Positions 1-7,340 of a DNA stretch of 17,760 bases are shown here, piece by piece (the first letter of the stretch is position 1; every line of letters begins with the position of its first letter). The translations under genes and the position numbers were made by a program. The notes under the pieces are model-generated. The model was not told where the DNA came from. It was given only the letters and a program-made list of their open reading frames with translations, and did not search any database. This DNA is from JACPWY01 sp964603655 (GTDB lineage: Bacteria; Bdellovibrionota; FAC87; UBA2466): positions 1-17,760 of the forward strand of contig CAZRVZ010000185.1 in NCBI GenBank assembly GCA_964603655.1, given 5' to 3'.

Positions 1-32
1 AATTTTGGGGACAAATGGCACCGCGCACGAAG

Positions 33-995
33 TCAATCGCGCAGCGCCCGAAATTCCCGTGCGATGCGCTCGCCCTCCTGGTAGCCCGCTAGAATCGCGG
101 CGCGTTTCATCGAAAAATCGTTTGGTGCCTTGAAGAGCTCAATTTTTGCGGTGATTTGCGCCAGGCGCAATTGAGCTCCCAGGCTCTTTCGGAGCTGCGC
201 TTGGTAGAGTCTTCGAAAAAGCACCTCCGCATTCTTCTTTCCGCTCGCAATTTCCCTCAGGTAGTCGTCGTACATATAAACAGCCACAACCGTGGTTGCC
301 CCGCGACGCTTGGCCTCTTCGACGTCAAGCCCTTGCAGAGAGAGAATCGACTGCCTGTCTGCCCCGGCCGGGTAAGGCCTGAACAATCCAGGCACCGACA
401 TAGTTTTCAAAAGAGGCTCCCGCCAGTCACCCCTATCAAAAATTTCAGCTTCACCGAATTCGGTGTTGGCCGCCGAGATAATGATGCGCAACCTCGATTC
501 CTGGATCTCCTTTTGTCGGAAGGCCCCCTCAATCAACTTGCCAAGATTTTCGTGAGAGGCATACCCGGATTCGAACAGGGACGTTTTATAAAAATCCTTT
601 TCGGTCAGCCGCGTTGCAAACCACTCAACCTCGTGAAGGGTAGACAGAAACCCCCGGGCCAAAACAAATAGGGTAGGCCAGCCGGTAGTAACGACTGAAT
701 CGATGGTAATTTTTTCTTCCTGTAATCGCTTCAAAAGTCCGACGGTCGCAAAACTCGCCACTCCTGCGCCCCCCAGCACCAAAGTGATCGAACGATTTCC
801 CTGGACAGCTGGTGCGAGACTCTCACTGGCCTTTGGGTACGCTGGAACTATCGCTTGGGGTGATTGAATCGGTGTGCGATCGGCTTGGGTTTCCCAGGGC
901 TTCTCTTGGGTATCGATCGTTTTTGGGCCCGCACAGCCGGCGATTGTTAGAAGTAGGAAGATTCCGCTAATGAGCAATGGGATTCGAGAGGCCAT
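33..995 (-). CDS. Patatin-like (RssA-type) lipoprotein, probably catalytically inactive
   Basis: 320 residues. The N-terminus is a lipoprotein signal peptide: hydrophobic residues 6-18, then lipobox TIAGC with Cys21 as the lipidated residue, so the mature protein is membrane-anchored on the outside of the inner membrane or in the outer membrane. Residues 22-68 are a Pro/Gln/Ala-rich linker. From about residue 70 the protein follows the bacterial patatin/RssA fold: an oxyanion-loop-like segment (LVLGGAGVASFATVGLLKRL, 72-91), a nucleophile-elbow region (VVTTGWPTLFV, 101-111) and the SVPGLFRP segment (200-207). In active members the elbow is GxSxG and a later DG(G/A) loop supplies the catalytic Asp. 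Here the Ser position reads Gly105 and the DGG loop is missing before LDVEEAKRRGA (223-233). Family fold is inferred from motif order; inactivity is inferred from the missing residues. It overlaps the end of tlyA by 29 nt and is probably co-transcribed with it. Substrate or partner is unknown. Confidence 0.72.
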   Translation of the reverse strand: MASRIPLLISGIFLLLTIAGCAGPKTIDTQEKPWETQADRTPIQSPQAIVPAYPKASESLAPAVQGNRSITLVLGGAGVASFATVGLLKRLQEEKITIDSVVTTGWPTLFVLARGFLSTLHEVEWFATRLTEKDFYKTSLFESGYASHENLGKLIEGAFRQKEIQESRLRIIISAANTEFGEAEIFDRGDWREPLLKTMSVPGLFRPYPAGADRQSILSLQGLDVEEAKRRGATTVVAVYMYDDYLREIASGKKNAEVLFRRLYQAQLRKSLGAQLRLAQITAKIELFKAPNDFSMKRAAILAGYQEGERIAREFRALRD

Positions 996-1749
996 AATGG
1001 AGTAGGTATTCTACGTTACCACTCTTTTTTCCGACAATGGGGGATTCAATGGGGGCGTGGATTCTCTGGAGTCCCAATCGCAATAACTTCTCATGGGTCC
1101 TGTTCATCGAAGCCTCTATCGCCAGGTTGTTTTGGACTAATCCGCCGCTGAGCACAAATCGACGTTCGACTTCAAACTGGGGTTTAAAAAGGCAGACCCA
1201 TTCCAGTGGACCGAACGCCTCGTGAACGGCCTCGACAACCGTCGACATCGAAATAAAGGACACATCGATTACTGCCAAATCGATGCGGCCATCCGACGAT
1301 GGCGCGGGTGACGTAGATGAGATGAGGTGTTCTGGCCTTAAGAATCGCGCGTTTGTTCGCTCGACCACCGAAACCCTGGCGTCCCCCCGCAGGCGGCTAT
1401 CCAGAAGCCCATATCCAACGTCTACTGAAAAGACATGAAGAGCCCCTCGCTGCAAAAGACAATCCGTAAAGCCTCCGGTGGACGCCCCAAGATCCAGACA
1501 TACTCGGCCAGCAGGTGTGATGGAGAGGCCGTCTAACGCACCGGCCAGCTTGAGCCCCCCACGACTGACATAGGGGCAATCGTCCGCTCGGATTTTGAGC
1601 GGAACATCGTTAGGCAACCGGATTCCGGCTTTGTCCAGGCGTTTTTCGCCCGAAAAAACCAGCCCGGCAAGGATAACGGCGCGGGCTTTACGCGTGTCGG
1701 GTGCCAGACCCCGATCTACCAGCAATTTATCTAAACTACTCAATTCCAT
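967..1749 (-). CDS. tlyA: TlyA family rRNA 2'-O-methyltransferase (S4 + FtsJ-like domains)
   Basis: 260 residues, full length for the family. An N-terminal S4 RNA-binding domain (LDKLLVDRGLAPDTRKARAV, 6-25, to about residue 60) is followed by an FtsJ/RrmJ-type Rossmann methyltransferase domain with the SAM-binding motif LDLGASTGGFTD (85-96). The K-D-K-E tetrad expected of 2'-O-methyltransferases can be placed at Lys67 (SRGGLKLAG), Asp162 (IDVSF), Lys189 (FKPQFE) and Glu247 (GNVEYL). Characterised TlyA proteins methylate 16S and 23S rRNA cytidines and set capreomycin sensitivity; the older name 'hemolysin A' is misleading. The ATG start at 1749 lies a few residues before the S4 domain, with only a weak purine stretch upstream. 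The neighbours dxs and ispA often sit beside tlyA in other bacteria, but here an oppositely oriented Cache gene separates them. The downstream patatin-like gene starts inside the tlyA 3' end. Confidence 0.95.
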   Translation of the reverse strand: MELSSLDKLLVDRGLAPDTRKARAVILAGLVFSGEKRLDKAGIRLPNDVPLKIRADDCPYVSRGGLKLAGALDGLSITPAGRVCLDLGASTGGFTDCLLQRGALHVFSVDVGYGLLDSRLRGDARVSVVERTNARFLRPEHLISSTSPAPSSDGRIDLAVIDVSFISMSTVVEAVHEAFGPLEWVCLFKPQFEVERRFVLSGGLVQNNLAIEASMNRTHEKLLRLGLQRIHAPIESPIVGKKSGNVEYLLHYGLSNPIAH

Positions 1750-1794
1750 TGAGAAAAACTTTCCATTGCGCTATTCGTCTCCCCAAGAATACTG

Positions 1795-2898
1795 ATGAGA
1801 AACTCCGCGAAACCCTGGCTGATCCTGCTCTTGACGGCGCCCATTCCACTCACGCTCTTCGGCATTCTGTCCTACAACTGGTATCAAAAGCAGACGGATT
1901 CTACTCGCACAACCCGGCAGTTTATTCAACGCCAAAACGCCGTTATCGCCGCTGATGCCACAACGATTGCGGAGCAGGTGGCTCGCTTCCTGGTGGATGG
2001 CGTCAGGGCCGTGCGCACCCTACCCCACCTAAATGAGGCCAGCGATTCTTGGGTTTCCTTTCTAAAATCCCACCGGGCGATGATTCGGGAGTGGAACGGT
2101 GTCACCCATGCCATCGATACTCAAGAAACATCCCTGTTCTCGGAGCTCTCGGAGTGGAATTTGGCCGGGCGAGAACTCCGTCGAGTCGGCGGGCTGCGGG
2201 GGGGGCCTGTGGCGCTTCCACTGCGCAATTTATTTTCCTGTGACGTCAGGAGCCGGTGCGATTTGAAACTGATTCAGGATCTGAAATTGCTCCCTTCCGG
2301 TTCCGTTAGGGTCGGAAGGCTCGTACGCTGGTATTCCCCCGAAAGAATGGATGATACCAATCCTGGCGCGGCCCTGATATTGGGCCAGCGATCGGGAAAC
2401 AGGATTTACCTGGTGTCGCTCAACTACCAGCACTTAAAGAGTGTTCTCACCCATAGCACGTTTCCTTACGAAAAACGGGGTGACCCATTGGAGGGCTACC
2501 AGAATGGGAACTATATTTATGTGACCGACTTCGAGCACAATATCATTGCACATCCGAAATATTGGCATGTGTACGGATTTGACAGAGCATCCGGTCAGCC
2601 TGTGCCACCGATGGCGACGGATTCGGACAATGGAATCCGTCCATTGAATATCGCGAAATATCAGCAAGGAAAACTGCGTGACTATTTTGATCGCCTACTC
2701 AAACGATCGTTTCAATCTAATTCCGTAGATGTCTTTTCCGCCGCAAATCTCACAGGAACCAACCGAGTCCTCGCGATTGCGCCAATCCTATTCAAAGATG
2801 CCCAGTTTACGGAATCAGGAGTTTTTGGACACGTCATTTCGGGTTGCAATGTCGATTATTATGACGATCCGAAGGAGCAGAAGGTCCCGTACTATTAG
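1795..2898 (+). CDS. Membrane-anchored Cache-type extracytoplasmic sensor protein without output domain
   Basis: 367 residues. One N-terminal transmembrane helix (about residues 8-28) precedes a long extracytoplasmic region. Residues 30-75 look helical, like the first helix of dCache sensors. Around residues 240-270 there is a Cache-like strand-turn-strand, NYIYVTDFEHNIIAHPKYWH, which matches the xxVxDxxGxIIAHP pattern seen in Cache domains of chemoreceptors and sensor kinases. A second late segment, TNRVLAIAPILF, resembles the strand that follows in Cache modules. The protein ends shortly after (CNVDYYDDPKEQ), with no second transmembrane helix, HAMP, kinase, GGDEF or methyl-accepting domain. 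It may therefore act through a partner or serve as a periplasmic binding module. The ATG has no strong Shine-Dalgarno sequence. The gene is divergent from tlyA (45-nt gap) and its stop overlaps the dxs stop by 4 nt on the other strand. Ligand unknown; the Cache assignment is from motif resemblance only. Confidence 0.72.
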   Translation: MRNSAKPWLILLLTAPIPLTLFGILSYNWYQKQTDSTRTTRQFIQRQNAVIAADATTIAEQVARFLVDGVRAVRTLPHLNEASDSWVSFLKSHRAMIREWNGVTHAIDTQETSLFSELSEWNLAGRELRRVGGLRGGPVALPLRNLFSCDVRSRCDLKLIQDLKLLPSGSVRVGRLVRWYSPERMDDTNPGAALILGQRSGNRIYLVSLNYQHLKSVLTHSTFPYEKRGDPLEGYQNGNYIYVTDFEHNIIAHPKYWHVYGFDRASGQPVPPMATDSDNGIRPLNIAKYQQGKLRDYFDRLLKRSFQSNSVDVFSAANLTGTNRVLAIAPILFKDAQFTESGVFGHVISGCNVDYYDDPKEQKVPYY

Positions 2899-4847
2899 TG
2901 TGGCAAGAGTCGCTCTTCGACTTGGCTGTTGACGCCCCTGCGATTGAAGGCGGGCGAACGGGACATTGAATCCAGCTTCTTGAGAATCCGAACAGCGACG
3001 CTTTGGCTATCCAAACCGGTCAACTCCCGCTGCATTTTAGGCGACGCATGCTCGACAAAACGATCTGGCATTCCGATATTGAGAGTCGATCGTAACACAT
3101 CCGCAGAGGCCATTAACTCGAGCACGGCGGAGCCAAACCCGCCGGCTACGGCATTCTCCTCGAGCGTCACGACGAGGCCCGCGCGCTCGATCCAGTGAAC
3201 GAGTAGTTCCTCATCCAGCGGCTTCACGAACCGAGCGTTGATTAGGCCCAACTTCAGTCCCCGATCCGCCAAATGCGCAACGGCCTCTAACATCGTTTGG
3301 ACCGCGTAGCCCACACCGATGAGTAAAACATCGAGTTCGTTGCCATCTGACGAGAGCAGTTCGGCTTTGCCGATCGGAAGAGTAATGAGATCGGCATCCA
3401 GCGGAACCCCCACTACCTCGCCGCGAGGATAGCGAATGGCTATCGGTCCTCGCCGATATTCAACGCAGGTTTTAAGCATGTGCTGCAATTCATTTTCATC
3501 CTTAGGGGCCATGATGACCATATTAGGAACCGCGCGTAGATAGGACAGATCATAGGCCCCCTGGTGAGTCGCTCCGTCCGCACCGACCAGCCCGGCCCGA
3601 TCCATCGCGAAAATCACGGGAAGATTCTGGAGCGCAACATCGTGAATTACCTGATCGTAGGCCCGTTGCAAAAAGGTCGAATAGATCGCCGCCACCGGAC
3701 GAAACCCTTCGGTTGCCAAGCCAGCGGCGAATAGAACGGCATGCGCCTCGGCAATACCAACATCATAAAACTGGTGAGGCACCTCGACCTGAAACTGATT
3801 CAACCCGGTACCGCTCGGCATTGCGGCCGTAATCGCCACGACGCGCGGGTCCTCTTTCGCCAGTCGAATGAGAGTTCTGGCGAACACGTCCTGATAGTTC
3901 GCCTTTTTCGCAGGTCCGCTCTTGATTCCGTCCTGAACATCGAAAGCAGTGACTCCATGATATTTGATGGGCAACTCCTCGGCGCGGGAATAGCCCTTCC
4001 CTTTTGTCGTGAGCGCATGGATCAAAAACGGGCCGCCGGAAACCCCTTCCTTTTTGATGAATGAAAACGCCTCTACCAGTGCATTAACATCATGACCATC
4101 GATGGGTCCGAGATATCGAAAGCCGAAGCACTCAAATAAAATTCCCGGAGTAAATGCATTTTTCAACGAGCGCCGAACCTTTCCGGCGATGGAGGCGCCA
4201 CGCTCTGAAACAGTCTCCAGGAAGTCCTTCAGTTCCCGTCGCAGGCGGTTGTATCCGGGGTGCGTCTGCGCATGGCTGATAAACTTGGCCAGGGCGCCCA
4301 CGTTAGGATCGATCGACATTTCATTATCATTGAAAATCACCGCAAGATTCTTAACGGGGATATGCCCAGCATTATTCATCGCCTCGTAGACAAGACCGCC
4401 GGTGAGCGACCCATCGCCAATAACGGCGAGCGCCCAGTGTGGAATGCCTTTGTGGCGCAACCCCTCGGCAATGCCGATGGCTGAGGATATAGAAGTGCTG
4501 GCATGGCCGGCGCCGAAGCAGTCGTACTCGCTTTCGCTACGACAGGTAAATCCGCTGAGTCCCTCGAACTGCCGAATGGTATCAAATCGATCTTTGCGGC
4601 CCGTCAGAACCTTATGGCCATAGGCTTGATGCCCCACATCCCAGACAATTCGATCGTGGGGAGTGTCGAATACATAGTGCAGCGCAACCGTCAGTTCCAC
4701 GGTGCCCAGATTCGATGCGAGGTGGCCGCCCTTTTCCGAAACTACCTGGAGAAGAAAGTTCCTCAGCTCCTGGCACACCTCGGGTAAATCCCGACGTTGC
4801 AGTTCTCGAAGCTTCCGGGGGCTGTCCAACTGGTTCAGGAATTTCAC
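2895..4847 (-). CDS. dxs: 1-deoxy-D-xylulose-5-phosphate synthase
   Basis: Thiamine-diphosphate enzyme that condenses pyruvate with glyceraldehyde 3-phosphate to DXP, the first step of the MEP isoprenoid pathway and also a precursor for thiamine and pyridoxal. 650 residues from the chosen start, a normal length. Visible motifs: GGHLASNLG (41-49), GHQAYGH (72-78), the ThDP/Mg motif from GDG (144-146) to NDN (173-175), HALTTKGKGYSRAE (277-290), DVGIAEAHA with the general acid Glu367, and GLVGADGATHQGAYDLSYLR in the pyrimidine domain. The open frame extends to a TTG at 4871, but the GTG at 4847 is preferred: AGGAAGG lies 6 nt before it, it sits 1 nt after the ispA stop, and KFLNQLDSPRKLREL aligns with usual DXS N-termini. 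Third gene of xseB-ispA-dxs, coupled to ispA. ispA makes the prenyl diphosphate from its pathway's products. Confidence 0.97.
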   Translation of the reverse strand: MKFLNQLDSPRKLRELQRRDLPEVCQELRNFLLQVVSEKGGHLASNLGTVELTVALHYVFDTPHDRIVWDVGHQAYGHKVLTGRKDRFDTIRQFEGLSGFTCRSESEYDCFGAGHASTSISSAIGIAEGLRHKGIPHWALAVIGDGSLTGGLVYEAMNNAGHIPVKNLAVIFNDNEMSIDPNVGALAKFISHAQTHPGYNRLRRELKDFLETVSERGASIAGKVRRSLKNAFTPGILFECFGFRYLGPIDGHDVNALVEAFSFIKKEGVSGGPFLIHALTTKGKGYSRAEELPIKYHGVTAFDVQDGIKSGPAKKANYQDVFARTLIRLAKEDPRVVAITAAMPSGTGLNQFQVEVPHQFYDVGIAEAHAVLFAAGLATEGFRPVAAIYSTFLQRAYDQVIHDVALQNLPVIFAMDRAGLVGADGATHQGAYDLSYLRAVPNMVIMAPKDENELQHMLKTCVEYRRGPIAIRYPRGEVVGVPLDADLITLPIGKAELLSSDGNELDVLLIGVGYAVQTMLEAVAHLADRGLKLGLINARFVKPLDEELLVHWIERAGLVVTLEENAVAGGFGSAVLELMASADVLRSTLNIGMPDRFVEHASPKMQRELTGLDSQSVAVRILKKLDSMSRSPAFNRRGVNSQVEERLLPH

Positions 4848-4848
4848 G

Positions 4849-5739
4849 TCACGCCTTCCTCGTCCGAACAAACTCCGCGATTAATACCAAGGGGTTGGCG
4901 CGATCGCTATCGACCCTGATTCCCGCGATGGCCGAATCGATGAGACGATTCAGTTTATCCTTGGTTTCCGCCGGGCTCATCACGTGAATATAGCTGGGCT
5001 TGGGCTTCTTGCGTGGGCCGCGGGCGTAACGAAAGGCGTGCTCCGAATCGAGAAGATCGTCTGAAATCTGAAAGGCCAATCCGATCGCCTCACCATAGCG
5101 ACGCAGTCTTTGCAGCGTTTCCGGATCGGCTCCAAAAAGTTTCGCCGGCATCATCACGGATAAAAGAATCATCGCACCAGTCTTATGAATGTGGATAAAC
5201 TCCAGCTCCGGCAAAGACACACTCGCCATGGGTGTCGTTACGTCGAGTAGTTGGCCACCGACCATTCCGCGAATTCCCGCGTGGTGTGACAGCAACTCGT
5301 ATCCATCCAAAACGCGTTCCGCGGAAAAACGATTTCCCTCGCGAAGATGGGCCATCTGGCTGAAGGCTTCGGTCAATAAGGCGTCACCGGTGAGCAGGGC
5401 GACCGGCTCGGAAAAGCGTCGGTGACTGGAAGGTTTGCCGCGTCGTTGATCATCGTCATCCATTGCCGGCAGATCGTCGTGAATGAGTGAATAGGTGTGA
5501 ACGTATTCAATGGCGCAGGCTGCGGGCATCACCCATTCGGAATCCTTTCCCAGGTATTCGGTGGAGGCGATACAAAGCAGTGGCCTCAGCCGCTTTCCAC
5601 CTCCCTCCAAGCTATAAGTCATGGCATCGATGAGCGTTATCAGGCGCTGGGATATTCCCTCTCGATAACGATGGAGACTGTAGAGCAGGTAGGCATCAAT
5701 TCGAGCCACCTTCTCCTTTGCGTACTGGTCGAATGTCAA
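4849..5739 (-). CDS. ispA: Short-chain polyprenyl diphosphate synthase (farnesyl/geranylgeranyl diphosphate synthase)
   Basis: 296 residues. A trans-isoprenyl diphosphate synthase condensing IPP with allylic diphosphates. GGGKRLRP (46-53) binds IPP; the first Asp-rich motif is DDLPAMD (88-94), with the two-residue insertion of bacterial type II FPP synthases; GGQLLD (161-166) and the second Asp-rich motif DDLLD (227-231) follow; KPSYIHVM near residue 248 is the usual late Lys-Ser/Thr-Tyr element. The residues before the first motif (HTYSLIHDD) are like those of E. coli IspA, favouring a C15 product, but C20 cannot be excluded. The start is a TTG at 5739 with GGAG 9 nt upstream, 20 nt after the xseB stop; the next Met (residue 40) would remove a conserved helix. 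It supplies precursors for undecaprenyl phosphate and quinones, and is translated just ahead of dxs in the same operon. Confidence 0.95.
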   Translation of the reverse strand: MTFDQYAKEKVARIDAYLLYSLHRYREGISQRLITLIDAMTYSLEGGGKRLRPLLCIASTEYLGKDSEWVMPAACAIEYVHTYSLIHDDLPAMDDDDQRRGKPSSHRRFSEPVALLTGDALLTEAFSQMAHLREGNRFSAERVLDGYELLSHHAGIRGMVGGQLLDVTTPMASVSLPELEFIHIHKTGAMILLSVMMPAKLFGADPETLQRLRRYGEAIGLAFQISDDLLDSEHAFRYARGPRKKPKPSYIHVMSPAETKDKLNRLIDSAIAGIRVDSDRANPLVLIAEFVRTRKA

Positions 5740-5759
5740 AATATTGGTCTCCGCAATGA

Positions 5760-6014
5760 CTAGAATGTGGCCGACTCGAAAGGGACCGTTTTCATCGGGC
5801 CATCACCATCAGCGACCAAAAGTTCGACTCGGCGCTCAACCGCCTCGAGCTGGTGCAGGCAGTCCCGGGAGAGGGCGATTCCCTTCTCAAACGCCTTGAA
5901 TTGCGCCTCCAGGGGCTTCTCGCCCTTTTCGAGCTCCAATATAATGCGCTCAATCTCCTTCAGCGAAGACTCGAACGAATTTCCCGACCCAGTTTCCGAT
6001 TCCGCCTGTTGCAT
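5760..6014 (-). CDS. xseB: Exodeoxyribonuclease VII small subunit
   Basis: 84 residues, typical for XseB. Several copies wrap the XseA catalytic subunit and control its degradation of single-stranded DNA. The core is a helical hairpin: SFESSLKEIERIILELEKGE (13-32), then LEAQFKAFEKGIALSRDCLH and a closing VERRVELLV, matching the family pattern FExxLxxLExIVxxLExGxxxL. The ATG at 6014 is chosen, with AGGA a few nt upstream; a longer in-frame reading from 6164 adds a Cys-rich, non-conserved stretch that would cover the promoter region and run into livJ, and is rejected. xseA is not in the window. First gene of xseB-ispA-dxs, a common arrangement in bacteria. A TTGACA-18 nt-TATCGT promoter ends only 9 nt before the ATG, so the leader may be very short. 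Confidence 0.92.
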   Translation of the reverse strand: MQQAESETGSGNSFESSLKEIERIILELEKGEKPLEAQFKAFEKGIALSRDCLHQLEAVERRVELLVADGDGPMKTVPFESATF

Positions 6015-6023
6015 AAGTCCTAG

Positions 6024-6053
6024 ACGATAGGGGAGCGCCCGATCGGGTGTCAA
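6024..6053 (-). promoter_or_regulatory. Candidate sigma70-type promoter for xseB-ispA-dxs
   Basis: On the minus strand a perfect -35 TTGACA (6048-6053) is followed after 18 nt by TATCGT (6024-6029), which matches four of six -10 consensus positions. Transcription would begin about 2-4 nt before the xseB ATG. The spacer contains the perfect palindrome CCCGATCGGG (6038-6047), a possible operator. Not experimentally known; based on consensus matching only. Confidence 0.45.
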
Positions 6054-6083
6054 CCAAGAATCGGTTCCAACCACCGAACAAAA

Positions 6084-6112
6084 TTGACAAAGTGAGCAAG
6101 AAACCTTTATTT
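6084..6112 (+). promoter_or_regulatory. Candidate sigma70-type promoter for the liv operon
   Basis: A perfect -35 TTGACA (6084-6089) is followed by an AT-rich -10 region around 6105-6113 (CTTTATTTTT); the best-spaced reading is TTATTT at 6107-6112 with a 17-nt spacer. The leader to the livJ ATG at 6156 would be about 37 nt and contains a strong GGGGGAGGGGG Shine-Dalgarno region. The promoter is divergent from the xseB promoter, the two -35 boxes being 30 nt apart, so a shared regulator could act on both. Confidence 0.5.
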
Positions 6113-6155
6113 TTCCTACGGTAGTCCGGGCTAATCGCTTACGGGGGAGGGGGCA

Positions 6156-7322
6156 ATGTTTCAACGATCATTTCACCGGCATTTCATCGGCATTGCGGCG
6201 TGTCTGTTTTTTCTATCGGCCGGGTGTATCAAGAAAACCTCTAACGAAAACTTACTTTCCAGCACCGAGTTGGTGTTTGGCGAATACGGCTCGATGACTG
6301 GTCAGGAAAGCACCTTCGGGATCGCCACACACAAAGGCATTCTCATGGCCATCGAAGAGGCCAATGCAGCCGGCGGCATTAAAGGGAAAAAGGTTCGCCT
6401 GATCTCTTATGACGACCAGGGCAAACCGGACGAAGCCGTTACAACCGTGACCAAACTCATCACGCAAGACAAGGTAGTGCTCATTCTGGGAGAGGTCGCG
6501 AGCTCCCGGTCCATCGCCGCCGGTGCGATTGCCCAGCAATACAAAATCCCAATGGTAAGCCCCTCGAGCACCAATCCCAAGGTAACTGAGATTGGGGACT
6601 ATATTTTCCGGGTGTGCTTCATCGATCCGTTTCAAGGGTTGGTCATGGCAAAATTCGCGACGGAAAACCTCAAATTCAAGACGGCGGCAATCTTTAGAGA
6701 CATCAAAGCCGACTACAGCGTTGGCCTTGCTAACTTTTTTTCGAGCGAATTCACCAAGCGTGGCGGTCAGATCGTGACCGATATTTCCTATTCAAATGGA
6801 GATGTCGATTTTAAGACTCAGCTCACATTGATTAAATCCAAAAAACCGGAAGTGCTCTTTATCCCCGGTTACTACACCGAGGTTGGACTCATCGCCAAGC
6901 AGGCCAAGGAGCTGAACTTCAAGGGTGTGCTGCTTGGTGGAGACGGTTGGGACAGTGAAAAGTTAACCGAAATCGGTGGCGCGGGAATCGTGGGAGGATT
7001 TTTCAGTAACCATTATTCTCACGAGGACAAAAACCCGGTCGTGCAAAACTTCGTTACCCGTTACGAGGCGAAATTTCAGGAAGTTCCCAATGGCCTCGCA
7101 GCGATGGGGTACGACGCTGCCTTGGTCGCGCTCGATGCCGCCCGGCGTGCGACGGATCTTTCTCCTAAGGGATTAAAAGATGCTTTGGCCACGACAAAGA
7201 ATTTTCAGGGAGTCACCGGGATAATCACGATCAACGAAGAAAGAAATGCCGTGAAACCGGCGGTGGTTCTAAAGGTGGCTGGAAACAATCTTTACCAGTA
7301 TGTGACGACCATTAATCCCTAG
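6156..7322 (+). CDS. livJ: Branched-chain/hydrophobic amino-acid ABC transporter, substrate-binding lipoprotein
   Basis: 388 residues. Signal peptide with hydrophobic residues 10-20 and lipobox LSAGC, so Cys24 is predicted to be lipidated: the binding protein is tethered rather than free in the periplasm, unlike E. coli LivJ. The mature protein is a type I periplasmic-binding (leucine-binding) fold: LVFGEYGSMTG at the first strand, GILMAIEEANAAGGIKGKKV, DDQGKPDEAV, then VSPSSTNPKVT in the ligand-binding region, VLFIPGYYTEVGLIAKQAKE and YDAALVALDAARRA. Ligand is probably Leu/Ile/Val or a related hydrophobic amino acid or amide; sequence alone does not separate these. First gene of livJHMGF, with its own likely promoter and a very strong purine-rich ribosome-binding site ending 3 nt before the ATG. 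Its stop is in the same reading frame as livH, 18 nt upstream of that gene. Confidence 0.93.
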   Translation: MFQRSFHRHFIGIAACLFFLSAGCIKKTSNENLLSSTELVFGEYGSMTGQESTFGIATHKGILMAIEEANAAGGIKGKKVRLISYDDQGKPDEAVTTVTKLITQDKVVLILGEVASSRSIAAGAIAQQYKIPMVSPSSTNPKVTEIGDYIFRVCFIDPFQGLVMAKFATENLKFKTAAIFRDIKADYSVGLANFFSSEFTKRGGQIVTDISYSNGDVDFKTQLTLIKSKKPEVLFIPGYYTEVGLIAKQAKELNFKGVLLGGDGWDSEKLTEIGGAGIVGGFFSNHYSHEDKNPVVQNFVTRYEAKFQEVPNGLAAMGYDAALVALDAARRATDLSPKGLKDALATTKNFQGVTGIITINEERNAVKPAVVLKVAGNNLYQYVTTINP

Positions 7323-7340
7323 CCAGAAAGGGGCGGTTTC

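Noticed and set aside
156..671. 171-residue plus-strand open frame opposite the patatin-like gene
   Set aside because: Low-complexity-like, basic composition with no recognisable motif or ribosome-binding site; it is a mirror of a well-supported gene.
6015..6164. N-terminal extension of XseB by 50 residues
   Set aside because: The added part is Cys-rich and not like XseB, and it covers two promoter candidates and the livJ start.
6252..6635. 127-residue minus-strand open frame inside livJ
   Set aside because: Antisense shadow of a clear gene; no family motif.
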